The notes: generated by a model from the sequence alone, not told the origin. DNA of 64,000 nucleotides from Nocardia ninae NBRC 108245 (GCF_007990755.1 NZ_BJXA01000032.1:28988-92987); one strand, 5' to 3'. Positions 36,381-46,090 are shown, counted from the first letter of the stretch. Made by a program: numbers and translations.

Positions 36381-37804
36381 GGCCGCTCCGCCGGCAGCCG
36401 GATGTGGACGGCCAGTCCGTGCGGGTGGACCGCTTCGACGGTGAGGGTCCCACCACAAGCTTGCGCGAGGGCGGCGGCGATGGGCAGGCCGAGGCCGGAG
36501 CCGCCGCTGACGGCGGTCGAGCCGCGGAAGAAGCGGGTGGTGAGCCGGTCGATCTCGTCGGCGGGCACACCGACGCCGTCGTCGTGGACGGTGAGGGTGA
36601 CCCAGCCGGGTTCGCCCGCGACGGTGAGCACCGTCCGTGCACCGGATCCCGCGTAGCGGCACGAATTGCTCAGTGGCACATCGAGAATCTGGGCGAGCGC
36701 GTCGGCGGAGACCGCGACGTCGGCGTGCTCGATCGACGGACCGATCCGCAGTTCCTGCCCCGCCGCGTCGTACGCCGAGTACCACGCGTCGAAGCGGTCG
36801 GCGACCACCTGGACCGCGTCGCAATGGTTCTCGTCCGCAGCGAGCCTGGCCGCGTCGAAGCCGGCGGGTGTTTCGGCGACGGCGAGGGTGAGCAGGCCGT
36901 CGAGCAGCGCGGTCAGCCGCTCGACCTCGGCCGCGGCGCTGCGAAAGGTGTTCGCCGCCTTGTCCGGTACCGCGGGCTCGAGCGAGTCAAGTCGAATCGT
37001 CAACGCGGCCAGCGGGTTCCGCATGGCGTGCGCGGTGTCGGCGACCAGTTGACGTTGCGCGTCCACCGAATCGGCGACGGCCAGCGCCATTGCGTCGAAA
37101 GATTCGGCGACAGCACGCATTTCGGGAGGACCGCCGTGATGCGTGGCGATCGACGCCGGATGCTTGGCGGCGACCGTCTCGGCCCGCGGCTTGGGCAGTG
37201 TCGCGGTGAGATCGGCGACGGCGTGCGAGAGCGCCCCGAGCGGCCGCAGCACCCAGCGGCTCAAAGTCAGTGCGAGCAAGGTGAACAGCGCCATCGCGAT
37301 CACACCGCCGAGCACGATCAACGCCCAGGTGCGGGCGATGTCGGCGCGGGCACGCGCGGTGGACGCCTGGATCACCACGGCGCCGCTCACCTGTACCCCG
37401 GTGCCGACGGGGCGCGCGACCAGCATGGTCGGCGCACCCCATGGGGTCAGTTGAGCCACCGCGTGCGGACGCTGATTGCGCCGCGCCGCCGCCACCGCGG
37501 CACCGATCTCCGGGTCGTCGATGCTCGCGCCGCCGTTGGCGGTCGTCGCCCCTTTCGCGTCGACCACCAGCACGTTTTCGCCGTACAGCTCGTGATAACG
37601 GCCGACCTCGTCGGACAGCGCCCGGCTATCCCCCGAGGTCGAGGCGGCCGCGGCGAGATTCGCGAACCGGTCGGCGTCGCCGGACCGGGCGAGCACCAGC
37701 TGCTGGGTCCGGCTCGTCGCCACCGTCAACGACAGCGGCACGGCGAACGCCAGCACCGCGATCGCGGCGAACACGGTCAGCGCGATGAGTAGGCGGCGCC
37801 GCAT
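36377..37804 (-). CDS. Sensor histidine kinase
   Basis: This 475-residue membrane kinase has membrane helices at about 5-30 and 160-182, with an external sensor of about 130 residues between them and then a HAMP-like linker. The dimerisation box AHAMRNPLAAL has phospho-acceptor His259. The ATP domain has an N box (SNSCRYAG) and G boxes (DDGVGVP, GSGLGLPI). It pairs with the response regulator whose stop is 13 bases upstream. The layout resembles TctE-type kinases that work with organic-acid transporters. Context suggests sensing of dicarboxylates or a related solute, possibly through the TAXI protein. Confidence 0.9.
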   Translation of the reverse strand: MRRRLLIALTVFAAIAVLAFAVPLSLTVATSRTQQLVLARSGDADRFANLAAAASTSGDSRALSDEVGRYHELYGENVLVVDAKGATTANGGASIDDPEIGAAVAAARRNQRPHAVAQLTPWGAPTMLVARPVGTGVQVSGAVVIQASTARARADIARTWALIVLGGVIAMALFTLLALTLSRWVLRPLGALSHAVADLTATLPKPRAETVAAKHPASIATHHGGPPEMRAVAESFDAMALAVADSVDAQRQLVADTAHAMRNPLAALTIRLDSLEPAVPDKAANTFRSAAAEVERLTALLDGLLTLAVAETPAGFDAARLAADENHCDAVQVVADRFDAWYSAYDAAGQELRIGPSIEHADVAVSADALAQILDVPLSNSCRYAGSGARTVLTVAGEPGWVTLTVHDDGVGVPADEIDRLTTRFFRGSTAVSGGSGLGLPIAAALAQACGGTLTVEAVHPHGLAVHIRLPAERP

Positions 37805-37817
37805 GGCCTGCCCCCGG

Positions 37818-38477
37818 TCATTGCCCCCACCGATACCCGTAGCCGCGAATGGTGGTGATCAGTCCCGGCCGATTCAGCTTGGCGCGCAACCCGGTCATGT
37901 GCACGTCGAGCGACCGGGACACCGCGACGAACGCGTCCCCCCAGATCCGGTCCATCAGCTGCTGGCGGCTCACCGCGGCGCCCGGCCGCTCCACCAGCGC
38001 CTGCACCAGCTCGAATTCCTTCTGCGTCAACGTGATCGGCGCACCGGCCACCTCGACCAGGCGCGCCTGCAGATCCACCCGCACGTCACCGGTGACCACC
38101 ACCGCCTGCGCCGGTTGCGCCGCGGCGGCCGCCCGCCGGGTGACCGTTTCCAGCCGCGCCATCAATTCCGCGATCCGCGGCGGCTTCACCAGATAGTCGT
38201 CGGCGCCGCCGCGCAACCCGCGCACGATCGAACGTTCGTCGCTGCGCGCCGTCAGGATGAGCACCGGCACCTGACTCACCTCACGCAACTGCCGCAGCAC
38301 CTGCAACCCGTCCCCGTCGGGCAGCCCGAGGTCGAGAATGATCGCGTCGTAACCGCGGTGCGCCATCAGAATGTCCGCGCCGCGCCGTTTGCGCTCCGCC
38401 CGGTAACCACGGGCGTTCAGCGCCTCGACCAGCGCGTCACCGACGCCGTCGTCATCTTCGACCACCGCAAGCCGCAC
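37818..38477 (-). CDS. OmpR-family response regulator
   Basis: This 219-residue protein has a receiver domain with acidic pocket EDDD, phospho-acceptor Asp49 (ILDLGLPDGDG), Thr and Lys (LTARS, LVKPP), then a winged-helix domain ending LRAKLNRPGLITTIRGYGYRWG. It starts with GTG 38477; the frame is open far upstream but that part is antisense to the permease gene. It is the cognate partner of the kinase and probably controls the upstream permease and its own operon. Confidence 0.91.
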   Translation of the reverse strand: MRLAVVEDDDGVGDALVEALNARGYRAERKRRGADILMAHRGYDAIILDLGLPDGDGLQVLRQLREVSQVPVLILTARSDERSIVRGLRGGADDYLVKPPRIAELMARLETVTRRAAAAAQPAQAVVVTGDVRVDLQARLVEVAGAPITLTQKEFELVQALVERPGAAVSRQQLMDRIWGDAFVAVSRSLDVHMTGLRAKLNRPGLITTIRGYGYRWGQ

Positions 38478-38527
38478 GCGCCGATCTTCCCACGCTGGGC
38501 GAATCGGCGCGTGCGCCGGGCCGTCGG

Positions 38528-39937
38528 TCACGCAGTGGTGAGCCGACGTTCCGGCTCGGCCGTCCCGACACCGGTCCCAGTTACGGCGTCGGCGGCGGCC
38601 TGTTCGGCTTCGATGGTCGAGGAGGCCGAGGTCTCCCGCATGAACAGGTAGGTGAGCAGCGAGATGGCGATGCACCCCGCGACGTACCAGAAGTAGACCG
38701 ACTCGTGGCCCGCCTTCTTCAGCGTCAAGGCGATCGTTTCGGCGGTGCCGCCGAAGATCGCGACGGTCAGCGCGTACGGCAGGCCGACGCCGAGCGCGCG
38801 GATCTTGGTCGGGAACAGCTCCGCCTTCACGATGGCGTTGATCGAGGTGTAGCCGGTGACGATCACCAGCGCGCCCATCATCAGTGCCCACGCGCCGATC
38901 GGGTTCTTGGTCTGCCCGAGCACCGTCATGATCGGCACGGTGAGCAGCGTGCCCGCGACGCCGAAGAAGATGAGCAGCTTGCGCCGCCCGATCCGGTCGG
39001 ACAACGCACCCGCCAAGGGCTGCAACACCACGAACGCGAGCAGGGCGAAGAAGTTGATCCAGGAGCCGGTCTCCTCGGGGATGCCGACGCTCAGCTTCAT
39101 GTACTTCTGCATGTACGTCGTGTACGTGTAGAAAGCCACGGTCCCGCCGAGGGTCAAGCCGACCACCAGCAGACATTCGCGGGGGTACTGCATCAGCATC
39201 CGCAGCGAGCCGCGCGGCGCGGTGCTCGACGCTGTGACCGCGTCGCCCACGCTGTTCACCAGCGGAACCGACTCGGCCGCCGCCGCTTCGAACTGCGCGG
39301 ACTCGTCCATGCTGCGCCGCAGCCACATCACGATGAGCGCGGCGGCCGCGCCGATGACGAACGGGATGCGCCAGCCCCAGTCGTACATCTGGGCCTTGTC
39401 GAGGAATTGCTGCAGGATGATCTGCACGCCCAAGGCGACCAGCTGGCCGGCCACCAGCGTCACGTACTGGAAGCTCGAGTAGAACCCGCGCTTGCCCGCC
39501 GAGGCCACCTCGGACAGATACGTTGCGCTGGTGGCGTATTCGCCGCCGACCGAGAGGCCTTGCAGCAGTCGCGCCAGCAGCAACAGGACCGGCGCCGCGA
39601 TGCCGATCGTCTGGTAGCCGGGGGTCACCGCGATCAGCAGCGAGCCGCTCGCCATCACCGTCACCGACAGGGTCAGCGCGGAACGCCGTCCGTACTTGTC
39701 GGCGTAGCGGCCGAGCAGCCAGCCGCCGAGCGGGCGCATCAGGAAGCCGACGGCGAACACCGCGGCGGTGGACAGCAGCTGCGCGGTCGGATCACCGGAC
39801 GGGAAGAACGTTTTCGCGAAATAGATGCTGAACGCGGCGTAGACGTACCAGTCGTACCACTCGACGAGGTTGCCGATGGATCCGCGCAGCACGTTCGCGA
39901 CGACCCGCCGCTCGCCCACGGGCTTTGTCGTAGTCAC
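38528..39937 (-). CDS. MHS-family dicarboxylate/alpha-ketoglutarate permease
   Basis: This 469-residue major facilitator has twelve predicted helices. It shows the metabolite:H+ symporter signature (GSIGNLVEWYDWYVYAAFSI near 20-40), the loop RPLGGWLLGRYADKYGRR, LLQGLSVGGEY, and a second-half DRIGRRK loop. It is close to KgtP-type transporters of C4/C5 organic acids. GTG 39937 has a strong AAGGAG site. It is the first gene of an operon with a response regulator, kinase and TAXI protein. The exact substrate is not proven. Confidence 0.87.
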   Translation of the reverse strand: MTTTKPVGERRVVANVLRGSIGNLVEWYDWYVYAAFSIYFAKTFFPSGDPTAQLLSTAAVFAVGFLMRPLGGWLLGRYADKYGRRSALTLSVTVMASGSLLIAVTPGYQTIGIAAPVLLLLARLLQGLSVGGEYATSATYLSEVASAGKRGFYSSFQYVTLVAGQLVALGVQIILQQFLDKAQMYDWGWRIPFVIGAAAALIVMWLRRSMDESAQFEAAAAESVPLVNSVGDAVTASSTAPRGSLRMLMQYPRECLLVVGLTLGGTVAFYTYTTYMQKYMKLSVGIPEETGSWINFFALLAFVVLQPLAGALSDRIGRRKLLIFFGVAGTLLTVPIMTVLGQTKNPIGAWALMMGALVIVTGYTSINAIVKAELFPTKIRALGVGLPYALTVAIFGGTAETIALTLKKAGHESVYFWYVAGCIAISLLTYLFMRETSASSTIEAEQAAADAVTGTGVGTAEPERRLTTA

Positions 39938-40014
39938 AAGATCTCCTTCTTCGACGCGTCAGCGCGTCAGCCGAGACCGAGTGTGTCTGCTGTCACAGCG
40001 GCAAGGGAATGCCC

Positions 40015-40055
40015 AGAGCCCCTTCCTAACAGTCCCTTAGGAGTGTCAGGGCTCT
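40015..40055. promoter_or_regulatory. Nested inverted repeats upstream of the permease operon
   Basis: An outer pair AGAGCCC/GGGCTCT encloses an inner pair TCCTAA/TTAGGA, centred about 98 bases upstream of the permease GTG. This may be the response-regulator binding site or a cruciform. No other support. Confidence 0.35.
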
Positions 40056-40089
40056 CCCCGATCTAGGCGGTGGAGACCTTCACGTAAAA

Positions 40090-40125
40090 GCACCTCGCAC
40101 AAGGTTGTTGCCTTGCGCGAGGTGC
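40090..40125 (-). terminator. Terminator of the F420-type oxidoreductase gene
   Basis: GCACCTCGCACAAGG pairs with CCTTGCGCGAGGTGC (one mismatch) around TTGTTG. On the minus strand the hairpin is followed by CTTTTACG, so it fits intrinsic termination of the gene that stops at 40154. Confidence 0.75.
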
Positions 40126-40153
40126 GATGCAGAACTTTTGCGGCTGTGCCGGC

Positions 40154-40993
40154 TCAGCCGTTCAGCAGCGGTGCCAGCGTGCGCAGCCCAGCGAGGTAGT
40201 CCTCGTTCAGGACCTGCACCGCAACATGGTTGCCACCGGCGTCCAGGTGCGCGGTGAGCTCAGCGGCGACGTGCTCCGGGCTGCCGTGCGCGATGACGGC
40301 GTCGAAGACCCGGCTGCCGGGGTCGGTGAGTTCCTCGTCGGTGAAGCCGAGCCTGCGCAGGTTCGAGGCGTAGTTCGTCAGGCCCAGGTAGAACCCGACG
40401 GTCCCCTCTGCGACGGCATGCGCCTGCTGCGGGTCGTCGGTCAGTACGACCTTGTGCTCGGTCGCGATCAGCGCGTCCGGGCCGATCTCCGCCCGGGCCC
40501 GCGCGGTGTGCGTGGACGGCACGAAATAGGGCAGCGCGCCCAAGGACCGCTGCGCGGCCAGCTTCAGCACCCGCGGCCCGAGGGCGGCCACGGCGCGGCG
40601 CTCGGCAGGCACGTCCAAAGCGTCCAGTACGTCGAGGTATTCGACGAGGGCGTCGTAGGGCTTACGGTACTCACCGGTGTGCTCCGGGTGCCCCGCACCG
40701 ATACCGAGCAGGAAGCGGCCGGGGAAGCGCGCGTCGATCCGGTGGAACGACTCCGCGACCTCCTTCGCGGGCACGGCCCAGATGTTCACGATGCTGGTAG
40801 CCACGTTGATCGTCTCCGTCGCCGCCAGCAACGGCTCGACGGTCGACAGATCACCGGGCGGCGACGCACCCAGCCAGAGCGTCCCATAGCCGGATTTCTC
40901 CAGCTCCCGCGCGTCTTCCGGGCTGAAGAGGTTGTACGCCCGCCACACACCGAATCGTCCGAGGCCCTCGATTGTCATGCTTTGCGGAACCAC
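40154..40993 (-). CDS. LLM-class F420-dependent oxidoreductase
   Basis: This 279-residue luciferase-like TIM barrel protein has FLLGIGAGHPE, a loop typical of F420-binding members, and segments GYGTLWLGASPPGDLSTVEPLLAAT and a C-terminal GGNHVAVQVL. Such enzymes use reduced F420, common in Nocardia and mycobacteria, on varied substrates. GTG 40993 is preferred because GGAAGGG lies 8-9 bases upstream; ATG 40978 is the next choice and the frame is open to 41053. It is divergent from hsp20 across a CIRCE element, so heat-shock control of this gene is possible. Confidence 0.82.
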   Translation of the reverse strand: MVPQSMTIEGLGRFGVWRAYNLFSPEDARELEKSGYGTLWLGASPPGDLSTVEPLLAATETINVATSIVNIWAVPAKEVAESFHRIDARFPGRFLLGIGAGHPEHTGEYRKPYDALVEYLDVLDALDVPAERRAVAALGPRVLKLAAQRSLGALPYFVPSTHTARARAEIGPDALIATEHKVVLTDDPQQAHAVAEGTVGFYLGLTNYASNLRRLGFTDEELTDPGSRVFDAVIAHGSPEHVAAELTAHLDAGGNHVAVQVLNEDYLAGLRTLAPLLNG

Positions 40994-41046
40994 CGTGCCG
41001 CCCTTCCTATTCCGGCCGGATCCATAAAAATTCCTGCCCCGAATCG

Positions 41047-41073
41047 TTAGCACTCTCGATTCGAGAGTGCTAA
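41047..41073. promoter_or_regulatory. Perfect CIRCE element (HrcA operator)
   Basis: TTAGCACTC, nine bases, GAGTGCTAA: an exact match to the CIRCE consensus. The spacer TCGATTCGA is itself palindromic. It lies between the LLM oxidoreductase and hsp20, 74 bases from the hsp20 start and 54 from the oxidoreductase start. Confidence 0.95.
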
Positions 41074-41146
41074 CTTTGGTGGTGCACAGCTACCGGCGCC
41101 TACCGCGGTGGCAGGCGTCGCCACAGGTGAAATGGAGGTGATTGCT

Positions 41147-41593
41147 GTGCTGAGGTTCGATCCATTCCATGACATGGACACCGTCGCGCGCCAGCTGCTC
41201 GGTGAGACCGCGGGTTCCTCCCGCGCCCCGCGATTCATGCCGATGGATCTGTTCAAAGCGGGTGACCACTATGTCCTGCACGCCGACCTGCCCGGAGTCG
41301 ATCCCGGCTCGGTGGATGTGAGCGTGGACAACGGCACCCTGACCCTGCGGGCGCAGCGCAGCGCACCCAGCGAGGAAGGCGTCCAGTGGATCGCCTCCGA
41401 GCGTTTCGCGGGCAATTTCATGCGCCAGATCAGCCTCGGCGACAACGTCGACGCCGAAAAGATCAGCGCCACATACAACAACGGCGTGCTGTCGGTGACG
41501 ATTCCGATCGCCGAACGGGCCAAGCCGCGCCGCATCGAGGTCGCCAGCGGATCGGCGCAGCAGAAGACGATCGAAGCCGGATCGTCCAACTGA
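41147..41593 (+). CDS. Small heat-shock protein, Hsp20/alpha-crystallin family
   Basis: The 148-residue product starts LRFDPFHDMDTVARQLLG as in actinobacterial Hsp18 proteins. An alpha-crystallin domain spans about 35-135 with DLPGVDPGSVDVSVDNGTL and YNNGVLSVTIP, the conserved beta-strands. A short basic tail follows. It is an ATP-independent holdase. GTG 41147 is chosen because GGAGGTG lies six bases upstream; the frame is open from 41108 but the extension is not family-like. The upstream CIRCE predicts HrcA repression relieved by heat. Actinobacterial small Hsps are more often controlled by HspR or RheA, so this is unusual. Confidence 0.9.
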   Translation: MLRFDPFHDMDTVARQLLGETAGSSRAPRFMPMDLFKAGDHYVLHADLPGVDPGSVDVSVDNGTLTLRAQRSAPSEEGVQWIASERFAGNFMRQISLGDNVDAEKISATYNNGVLSVTIPIAERAKPRRIEVASGSAQQKTIEAGSSN

Positions 41594-41660
41594 ACGACTC
41601 GGCGCCCGCGCCGCAGCCGCCTGCCGGTTGTGCGGCGCGGGCGCAGCGTCCGCCAGGAAT

Positions 41661-42599
41661 TCAGCCCCCGCAACAACTTTCGCCCGACGGCACGGTGCGT
41701 ACTTCCCTGGTCTGCGCGTTGCGCGCGGCAAGATCCGCGGCGGCGGGATAGTCGACGGCGATCAGGCTCAGACCGTGCGCGGGAGCCACGGTGACCGAGC
41801 TGGAGCGCTCGGTTTCGTTCAGCAGCCCGCCGACCCAATCCGGCGTGCGGCGCCCCTCACCCACCGCAAGCACGGCACCGACCAGGCTGCGAACCATGGA
41901 CCAGCAGAAGGCATCCGCGCTGACATACGCGGTGAGCAGGTCGCCGTCGCGGTGCCAGTCGAAGCGCTGAAGTTCCCGCACCGTCGTCGCGCCCTCGCGG
42001 CGGCGACAGAAAGCCGCGAAGTTGTGCAGGCCCAAGAGCTTTCGAGACGCCGCGCGCATCGCATCGATATCGACGTCGTGGCGGCAGCCCACGATGCTGC
42101 GGGCCTGCAGCGGTTCGGCGCCGTAGGGGGCGGTGGTCAGCCGGTACGCGTAGTGCCTGCGGATCGCCGAGAAGCGCGCGTCGAATTCGGGCGGGACGAG
42201 GCGAACCTCCTTGATCCGCACATCCTTCGGCAGGAAACGCGCCATCCGGTGCACCAGCTTGGCCGGGTCGAGCTCGGCGGTCGTATCGAAATGGGCGACT
42301 TGCCCTTCCGCGTGCACGCCGGCGTCGGTGCGGCCCGCGACGGTCAGCGGCACCGGTTCGCGGAACACCTTGCTCAGCGACTCCTCCAGCACGCCCTGCA
42401 CGGTGCGCAGGCCGGGCTGGCGCGCCCAGCCAGTGAAATCGGTTCCGTCGTAACTGATATCGAGCCGGAACCGTGTGGCCGGACGCGCGATCGCGTCGAC
42501 CGGCGCCGCATCTCGCGTCGGCTCGGCCGAATCCTGCCTCGGCACAGCCGAAACCTGCTCCGGGCCAGCCGAGTTCGACGACGAGCTAGCCGACAGCAT
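41661..42599 (-). CDS. truA: tRNA pseudouridine(38-40) synthase
   Basis: This 312-residue enzyme isomerises uridines in the tRNA anticodon arm. It shows [22 protein letters not shown] at the start of the fold and the catalytic GRTDAGVHA loop, then [11 protein letters not shown] and [16 protein letters not shown]. The first 44 residues are a disordered extension. ATG 42599 has GGAGG six bases upstream; a GTG at 42617 is an alternative. It is the last gene of the alpha-operon cluster, as in M. tuberculosis, behind a hairpin. Confidence 0.94.
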   Translation of the reverse strand: MLSASSSSNSAGPEQVSAVPRQDSAEPTRDAAPVDAIARPATRFRLDISYDGTDFTGWARQPGLRTVQGVLEESLSKVFREPVPLTVAGRTDAGVHAEGQVAHFDTTAELDPAKLVHRMARFLPKDVRIKEVRLVPPEFDARFSAIRRHYAYRLTTAPYGAEPLQARSIVGCRHDVDIDAMRAASRKLLGLHNFAAFCRRREGATTVRELQRFDWHRDGDLLTAYVSADAFCWSMVRSLVGAVLAVGEGRRTPDWVGGLLNETERSSSVTVAPAHGLSLIAVDYPAAADLAARNAQTREVRTVPSGESCCGG

Positions 42600-42639
42600 C
42601 GAGTCCTCCGCGCTCACTTCGATCTCCTGGTCAACGAAC

Positions 42640-42675
42640 GAACCCGCCGACCCGCGGAAAGCGGGCGGCGGGCTC
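42640..42675 (-). terminator. Hairpin between rplQ and truA
   Basis: GAACCCGCCGACCCGC and GCGGGCGGCGGGCTC pair with one bulge and one mismatch around GGAAA. It lies 34 bases after the rplQ stop. It may attenuate transcription into truA. Confidence 0.55.
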
Positions 42676-42708
42676 GATCAGAAATTCCGACGCGAACGTC
42701 GGGCATCC

Positions 42709-43233
42709 TCAGGCCTTGTCTTCGGTGGCCTTTTCGTCGGCAGCCGGAGCCTCGACCTCAGCGGTCTCGGCAACAGCGTCGTCGGCCTTGTCCTCGACAA
42801 CCTCAGCGGCCGGGGCCTCTTCGGTCTTCTTGGACGAGGCGACACGGCGAGCGCGGTCGGCCTCGTTGGTCACGGTCTTCTCCCGGACCAGCTCGATGAT
42901 GGCCATCGGCGCATTGTCACCCTTACGCGGCAGCGTCTTGGTGATGCGCGTGTAGCCGCCCTCGCGACCCTCGAACGAGGGGCCGATCGTGGCGAAGAGC
43001 TCGTGCACGACGTCCTTGTTGCGGATCACCTTGAGCACCTCGCGACGGTCGGCAAGGGTGCCTGCCTTCGCCTTGGTGACAAGCTTCTCGGCGTAGGGAC
43101 GCAGTGCCTTGGCCTTGGACTCGGTGGTCGAAATTCGACCGTGCTCGAAGAGCGCCGTCGCCAGATTGGCGAAGATCGCCTTCTGGTGCGACGCCGACCC
43201 GCCGAAGCGAGCACCCTTCTTGGGCTTGGGCAT
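42709..43233 (-). CDS. rplQ: 50S ribosomal protein L17
   Basis: The 174-residue product has a core L17 fold (about 1-120): [38 protein letters not shown] and [24 protein letters not shown]. The acidic Ala/Glu-rich tail after about 130 is the usual actinobacterial extension. ATG follows AAGGAG. It is the last ribosomal gene of the operon. Confidence 0.98.
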   Translation of the reverse strand: MPKPKKGARFGGSASHQKAIFANLATALFEHGRISTTESKAKALRPYAEKLVTKAKAGTLADRREVLKVIRNKDVVHELFATIGPSFEGREGGYTRITKTLPRKGDNAPMAIIELVREKTVTNEADRARRVASSKKTEEAPAAEVVEDKADDAVAETAEVEAPAADEKATEDKA

Positions 43234-43285
43234 TGTTGGTTCTCCTTGTGTGAGGCCGGGCCGGGGTGCCTACCCCGCGTCTGGC

Positions 43286-44344
43286 CTAGAGCTGTTCGGT
43301 CTCGGCGTAGTCCTGCTCGCCACCGTCGGTGTCACTGAACGTGCCGCTGTCGCTCCACGTTCCGGTGCTCGCGTCGTAACCCACCACAGACGAAGGATCG
43401 AACGACGCCGGGCTGTCCTTGAGCGAGAGGCCGAGCGCGTGCAGCTTGACCTTCACCTCGTCGATGGACTTCTGGCCGAAGTTGCGGATGTCCAGCAGGT
43501 CCGACTCGGTGCGGGCGACGAGCTCGCCCACCGTGTGCACACCCTCGCGCTTGAGGCAGTTGTAGGACCGGACGGTGAGGTCCAGGTCCTCGATCGGCAG
43601 ACCGAACGAGGCGATGTGGTCCGCCTCGGCCGGCGAAGGGCCGATCTCGATGCCTTCGGCTTCGACGTTGAGCTCACGGGCCAGGCCGAAGAGCTCGACC
43701 AGGGTCTTGCCCGCCGAGGCGAGCGCGTCCCGTGCGCTGATGGAGTTCTTGGTCTCCACGTCCAGGATCAGACGGTCGAAGTCGGTGCGCTGTTCGACAC
43801 GGGTGGCCTCGACCTTGTAGGTCACCTTGAGCACCGGCGAGTAGATCGAATCCACCGGGATCCGGCCGATTTCCGCACCGGACGCCTTGTTCTGCACGGC
43901 GGGGACGTAGCCGCGACCGCGCTCGACAACGAGCTCGATCTCCAGCTTGCCCTTGTCGTTCAGGGTGGCGATGTGCATGTCCGGGTTGTGCACGACGACG
44001 CCGGTCGGCGGCACGATGTCACCGGCGGTGACGGTGCCGGGGCCCTGCTTGCGCACGTACATCGTGACCGGCTCGTCCTCCTCCGAGGACACGACCAGAC
44101 CCTTGAGGTTCAGGATGATGTCGGTGACATCTTCCTTCACGCCGGGGACGGTGGTGAACTCGTGCAGCACGCCGTCGATACGAATGCTCGTGACCGCGGC
44201 CCCCGGAATCGAGGACAGCAGGGTACGCCGCAGCGAATTGCCCAGGGTGTAACCGAAACCCGGCTCGAGCGGTTCGATGGTGAACTTCGAGCGGTTCTCG
44301 GCAACGACCTCTTCGGTCAGTGTCGGACGCTGTGAAATCAGCAT
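43286..44344 (-). CDS. rpoA: RNA polymerase alpha subunit
   Basis: The 352-residue product has an N-terminal assembly domain ([20 protein letters not shown], the alpha dimerisation motif), a linker, and a C-terminal domain with [17 protein letters not shown] and [17 protein letters not shown], the DNA UP-element and activator contact surface. The acidic tail is usual for actinobacteria. A strong AGGAGG precedes ATG 44344. It lies between rpsD and rplQ in the standard order. Confidence 0.99.
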   Translation of the reverse strand: MLISQRPTLTEEVVAENRSKFTIEPLEPGFGYTLGNSLRRTLLSSIPGAAVTSIRIDGVLHEFTTVPGVKEDVTDIILNLKGLVVSSEEDEPVTMYVRKQGPGTVTAGDIVPPTGVVVHNPDMHIATLNDKGKLEIELVVERGRGYVPAVQNKASGAEIGRIPVDSIYSPVLKVTYKVEATRVEQRTDFDRLILDVETKNSISARDALASAGKTLVELFGLARELNVEAEGIEIGPSPAEADHIASFGLPIEDLDLTVRSYNCLKREGVHTVGELVARTESDLLDIRNFGQKSIDEVKVKLHALGLSLKDSPASFDPSSVVGYDASTGTWSDSGTFSDTDGGEQDYAETEQL

Positions 44345-44400
44345 TTAGGATCATCCTCCTGTTTGGGCGCCCGCTATTTGACGCCTCGTTTTAGGGGTTG

Positions 44401-44432
44401 TGCATGATCTGCCGGTAGCAGCAGATCACGCA
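44401..44432 (-). other. Hairpin in the rpsD-rpoA intergenic RNA
   Basis: TGCATGATCTGC and GCAGATCACGCA pair with one mismatch (a possible G-U in RNA) around an 8-base loop. It lies 15 bases after the rpsD stop and ahead of rpoA. It may be a processing or attenuation site; no U tract follows. Confidence 0.45.
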
Positions 44433-44446
44433 CCGTGTAGCAGCGT

Positions 44447-45052
44447 TTACTTCGAGTAGTACTCGACGATGAGCTGTTCCGAGAGCGGCACATCGATCTG
44501 GGCGCGCTCGGGCTGCTGGTGCACCAGGATCCGCAGACGGCCCGGGATGACCTGCAGCCAGCCGGGAACCGGCCGGTCGCCGACGGTCTCGCGCGCAACC
44601 TGGAACGGCAGCGTGCCCAGCGACTTCTCCTTGACATCGATGATGTCGTACTGGGTCACCTGGAAGCTCGGAACGTTGACGCTCCGGTTGTTCACCAGGA
44701 AGTGGCCGTGGCTGACGAGCTGGCGAGCCTGACGACGGGTACGGGCCAGACCGGCGCGGTACACGACGTTGTCCAGGCGGCACTCGAGCAGACGCAGCAG
44801 GTTGTCACCGGTCTTGCCCTTGAGGCGGTTGGCCTCTTCGTAGTACCGGCGGAACTGCTTCTCCATGACGCCGTAGGAGAAGCGAGCCTTCTGCTTCTCC
44901 TGCAGCTGGAGCAGGTACTCGCTCTCCTTGATCCGCGCGCGGCCGTGCTGGCCGGGCGGGTACGGACGACGCTCGAACGCCTGGTCGCCGCCGACGAGGT
45001 CGACGCGCAGACGACGCGACTTGCGGGTGATGGGGCCTGTATAACGAGCCAT
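44447..45052 (-). CDS. rpsD: 30S ribosomal protein S4
   Basis: The 201-residue product shows MARYTGPITRKSRRLRVDLVG, YPPGQHGRARIKESEYLLQLQEKQKARF and an S4 RNA-binding domain (RLDNVVYRAGLARTRRQARQLVSHGHF). It is a primary 16S rRNA binder. ATG 45052 has AAAGGAAAG upstream. No zinc Cys motif is present (C-minus type). Confidence 0.98.
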   Translation of the reverse strand: MARYTGPITRKSRRLRVDLVGGDQAFERRPYPPGQHGRARIKESEYLLQLQEKQKARFSYGVMEKQFRRYYEEANRLKGKTGDNLLRLLECRLDNVVYRAGLARTRRQARQLVSHGHFLVNNRSVNVPSFQVTQYDIIDVKEKSLGTLPFQVARETVGDRPVPGWLQVIPGRLRILVHQQPERAQIDVPLSEQLIVEYYSK

Positions 45053-45074
45053 TTTTTATCTCTTTCCTTTCCCG

Positions 45075-45488
45075 CTAGACGCGACGACGCTTGGGCGGAC
45101 GGCAGCCGTTGTGCGGCTGGGGGGTGACGTCGGAGATCGTGCCGACCTCGAGGCCCGCGGCCTGCAGCGAACGGATCGCGGTCTCGCGGCCCGAACCCGG
45201 GCCCTTCACGAAGACGTCGACCTTCTTGACGCCGTTCTCCTGCGCCTTGCGGGCAGCGTTCTCGGCGGCGAGCTGCGCGGCGAACGGGGTCGACTTGCGC
45301 GAACCCTTGAAGCCGACGTGGCCCGAGGACGCCCACGAGATGACGTTTCCGGCCGGGTCGGTGATCGACACGATGGTGTTGTTGAACGTGCTCTTGATGT
45401 GCGCGTGGCCGTGCGGGACGTTCTTCTTTTCCCGGCGACGCGACTTCTGGGTCTTCTTGGGGCCGGAGGCCCTGGACTTCGGAGGCAT
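45075..45488 (-). CDS. rpsK: 30S ribosomal protein S11
   Basis: The 137-residue product has a basic N-terminal tail ([19 protein letters not shown]) and the S11 core [15 protein letters not shown] and [20 protein letters not shown], ending [11 protein letters not shown]. It lies 10 bases after rpsM. Confidence 0.98.
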   Translation of the reverse strand: MPPKSRASGPKKTQKSRRREKKNVPHGHAHIKSTFNNTIVSITDPAGNVISWASSGHVGFKGSRKSTPFAAQLAAENAARKAQENGVKKVDVFVKGPGSGRETAIRSLQAAGLEVGTISDVTPQPHNGCRPPKRRRV

Positions 45489-45498
45489 CGGTTATCCC

Positions 45499-45873
<375 letters not shown>

Positions 45874-46090
45874 GTGGCAGGTTCCTTAGCTGTTGCGGAG
45901 GTCTGCTCCCTGTCCGTCCCCTCGTCTTGGTGGGGCACCGGCCTCCGTACCGGTGGTTGGCGCACACGCCTTCCGGGCGAACCCGGAATACCGCAGCGTG
46001 CGGCTGGAGCTGGGAGTTCTTCTTTAGTTGGCCAAGCCGATCAGTGATCGGTGCCCGGCTGGTGATCGCTGGGAGTTGCCTCCCGCTTGA

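Noticed and set aside
35299-36642. 447-residue frame ending in the TAXI gene
   Set aside because: The upstream part lies inside the histidine kinase gene in another frame; the signal peptide starts at 36216.
37818-39326. 502-residue frame ending in the response regulator
   Set aside because: The upstream part is the permease gene in another frame; the receiver domain begins at 38477.
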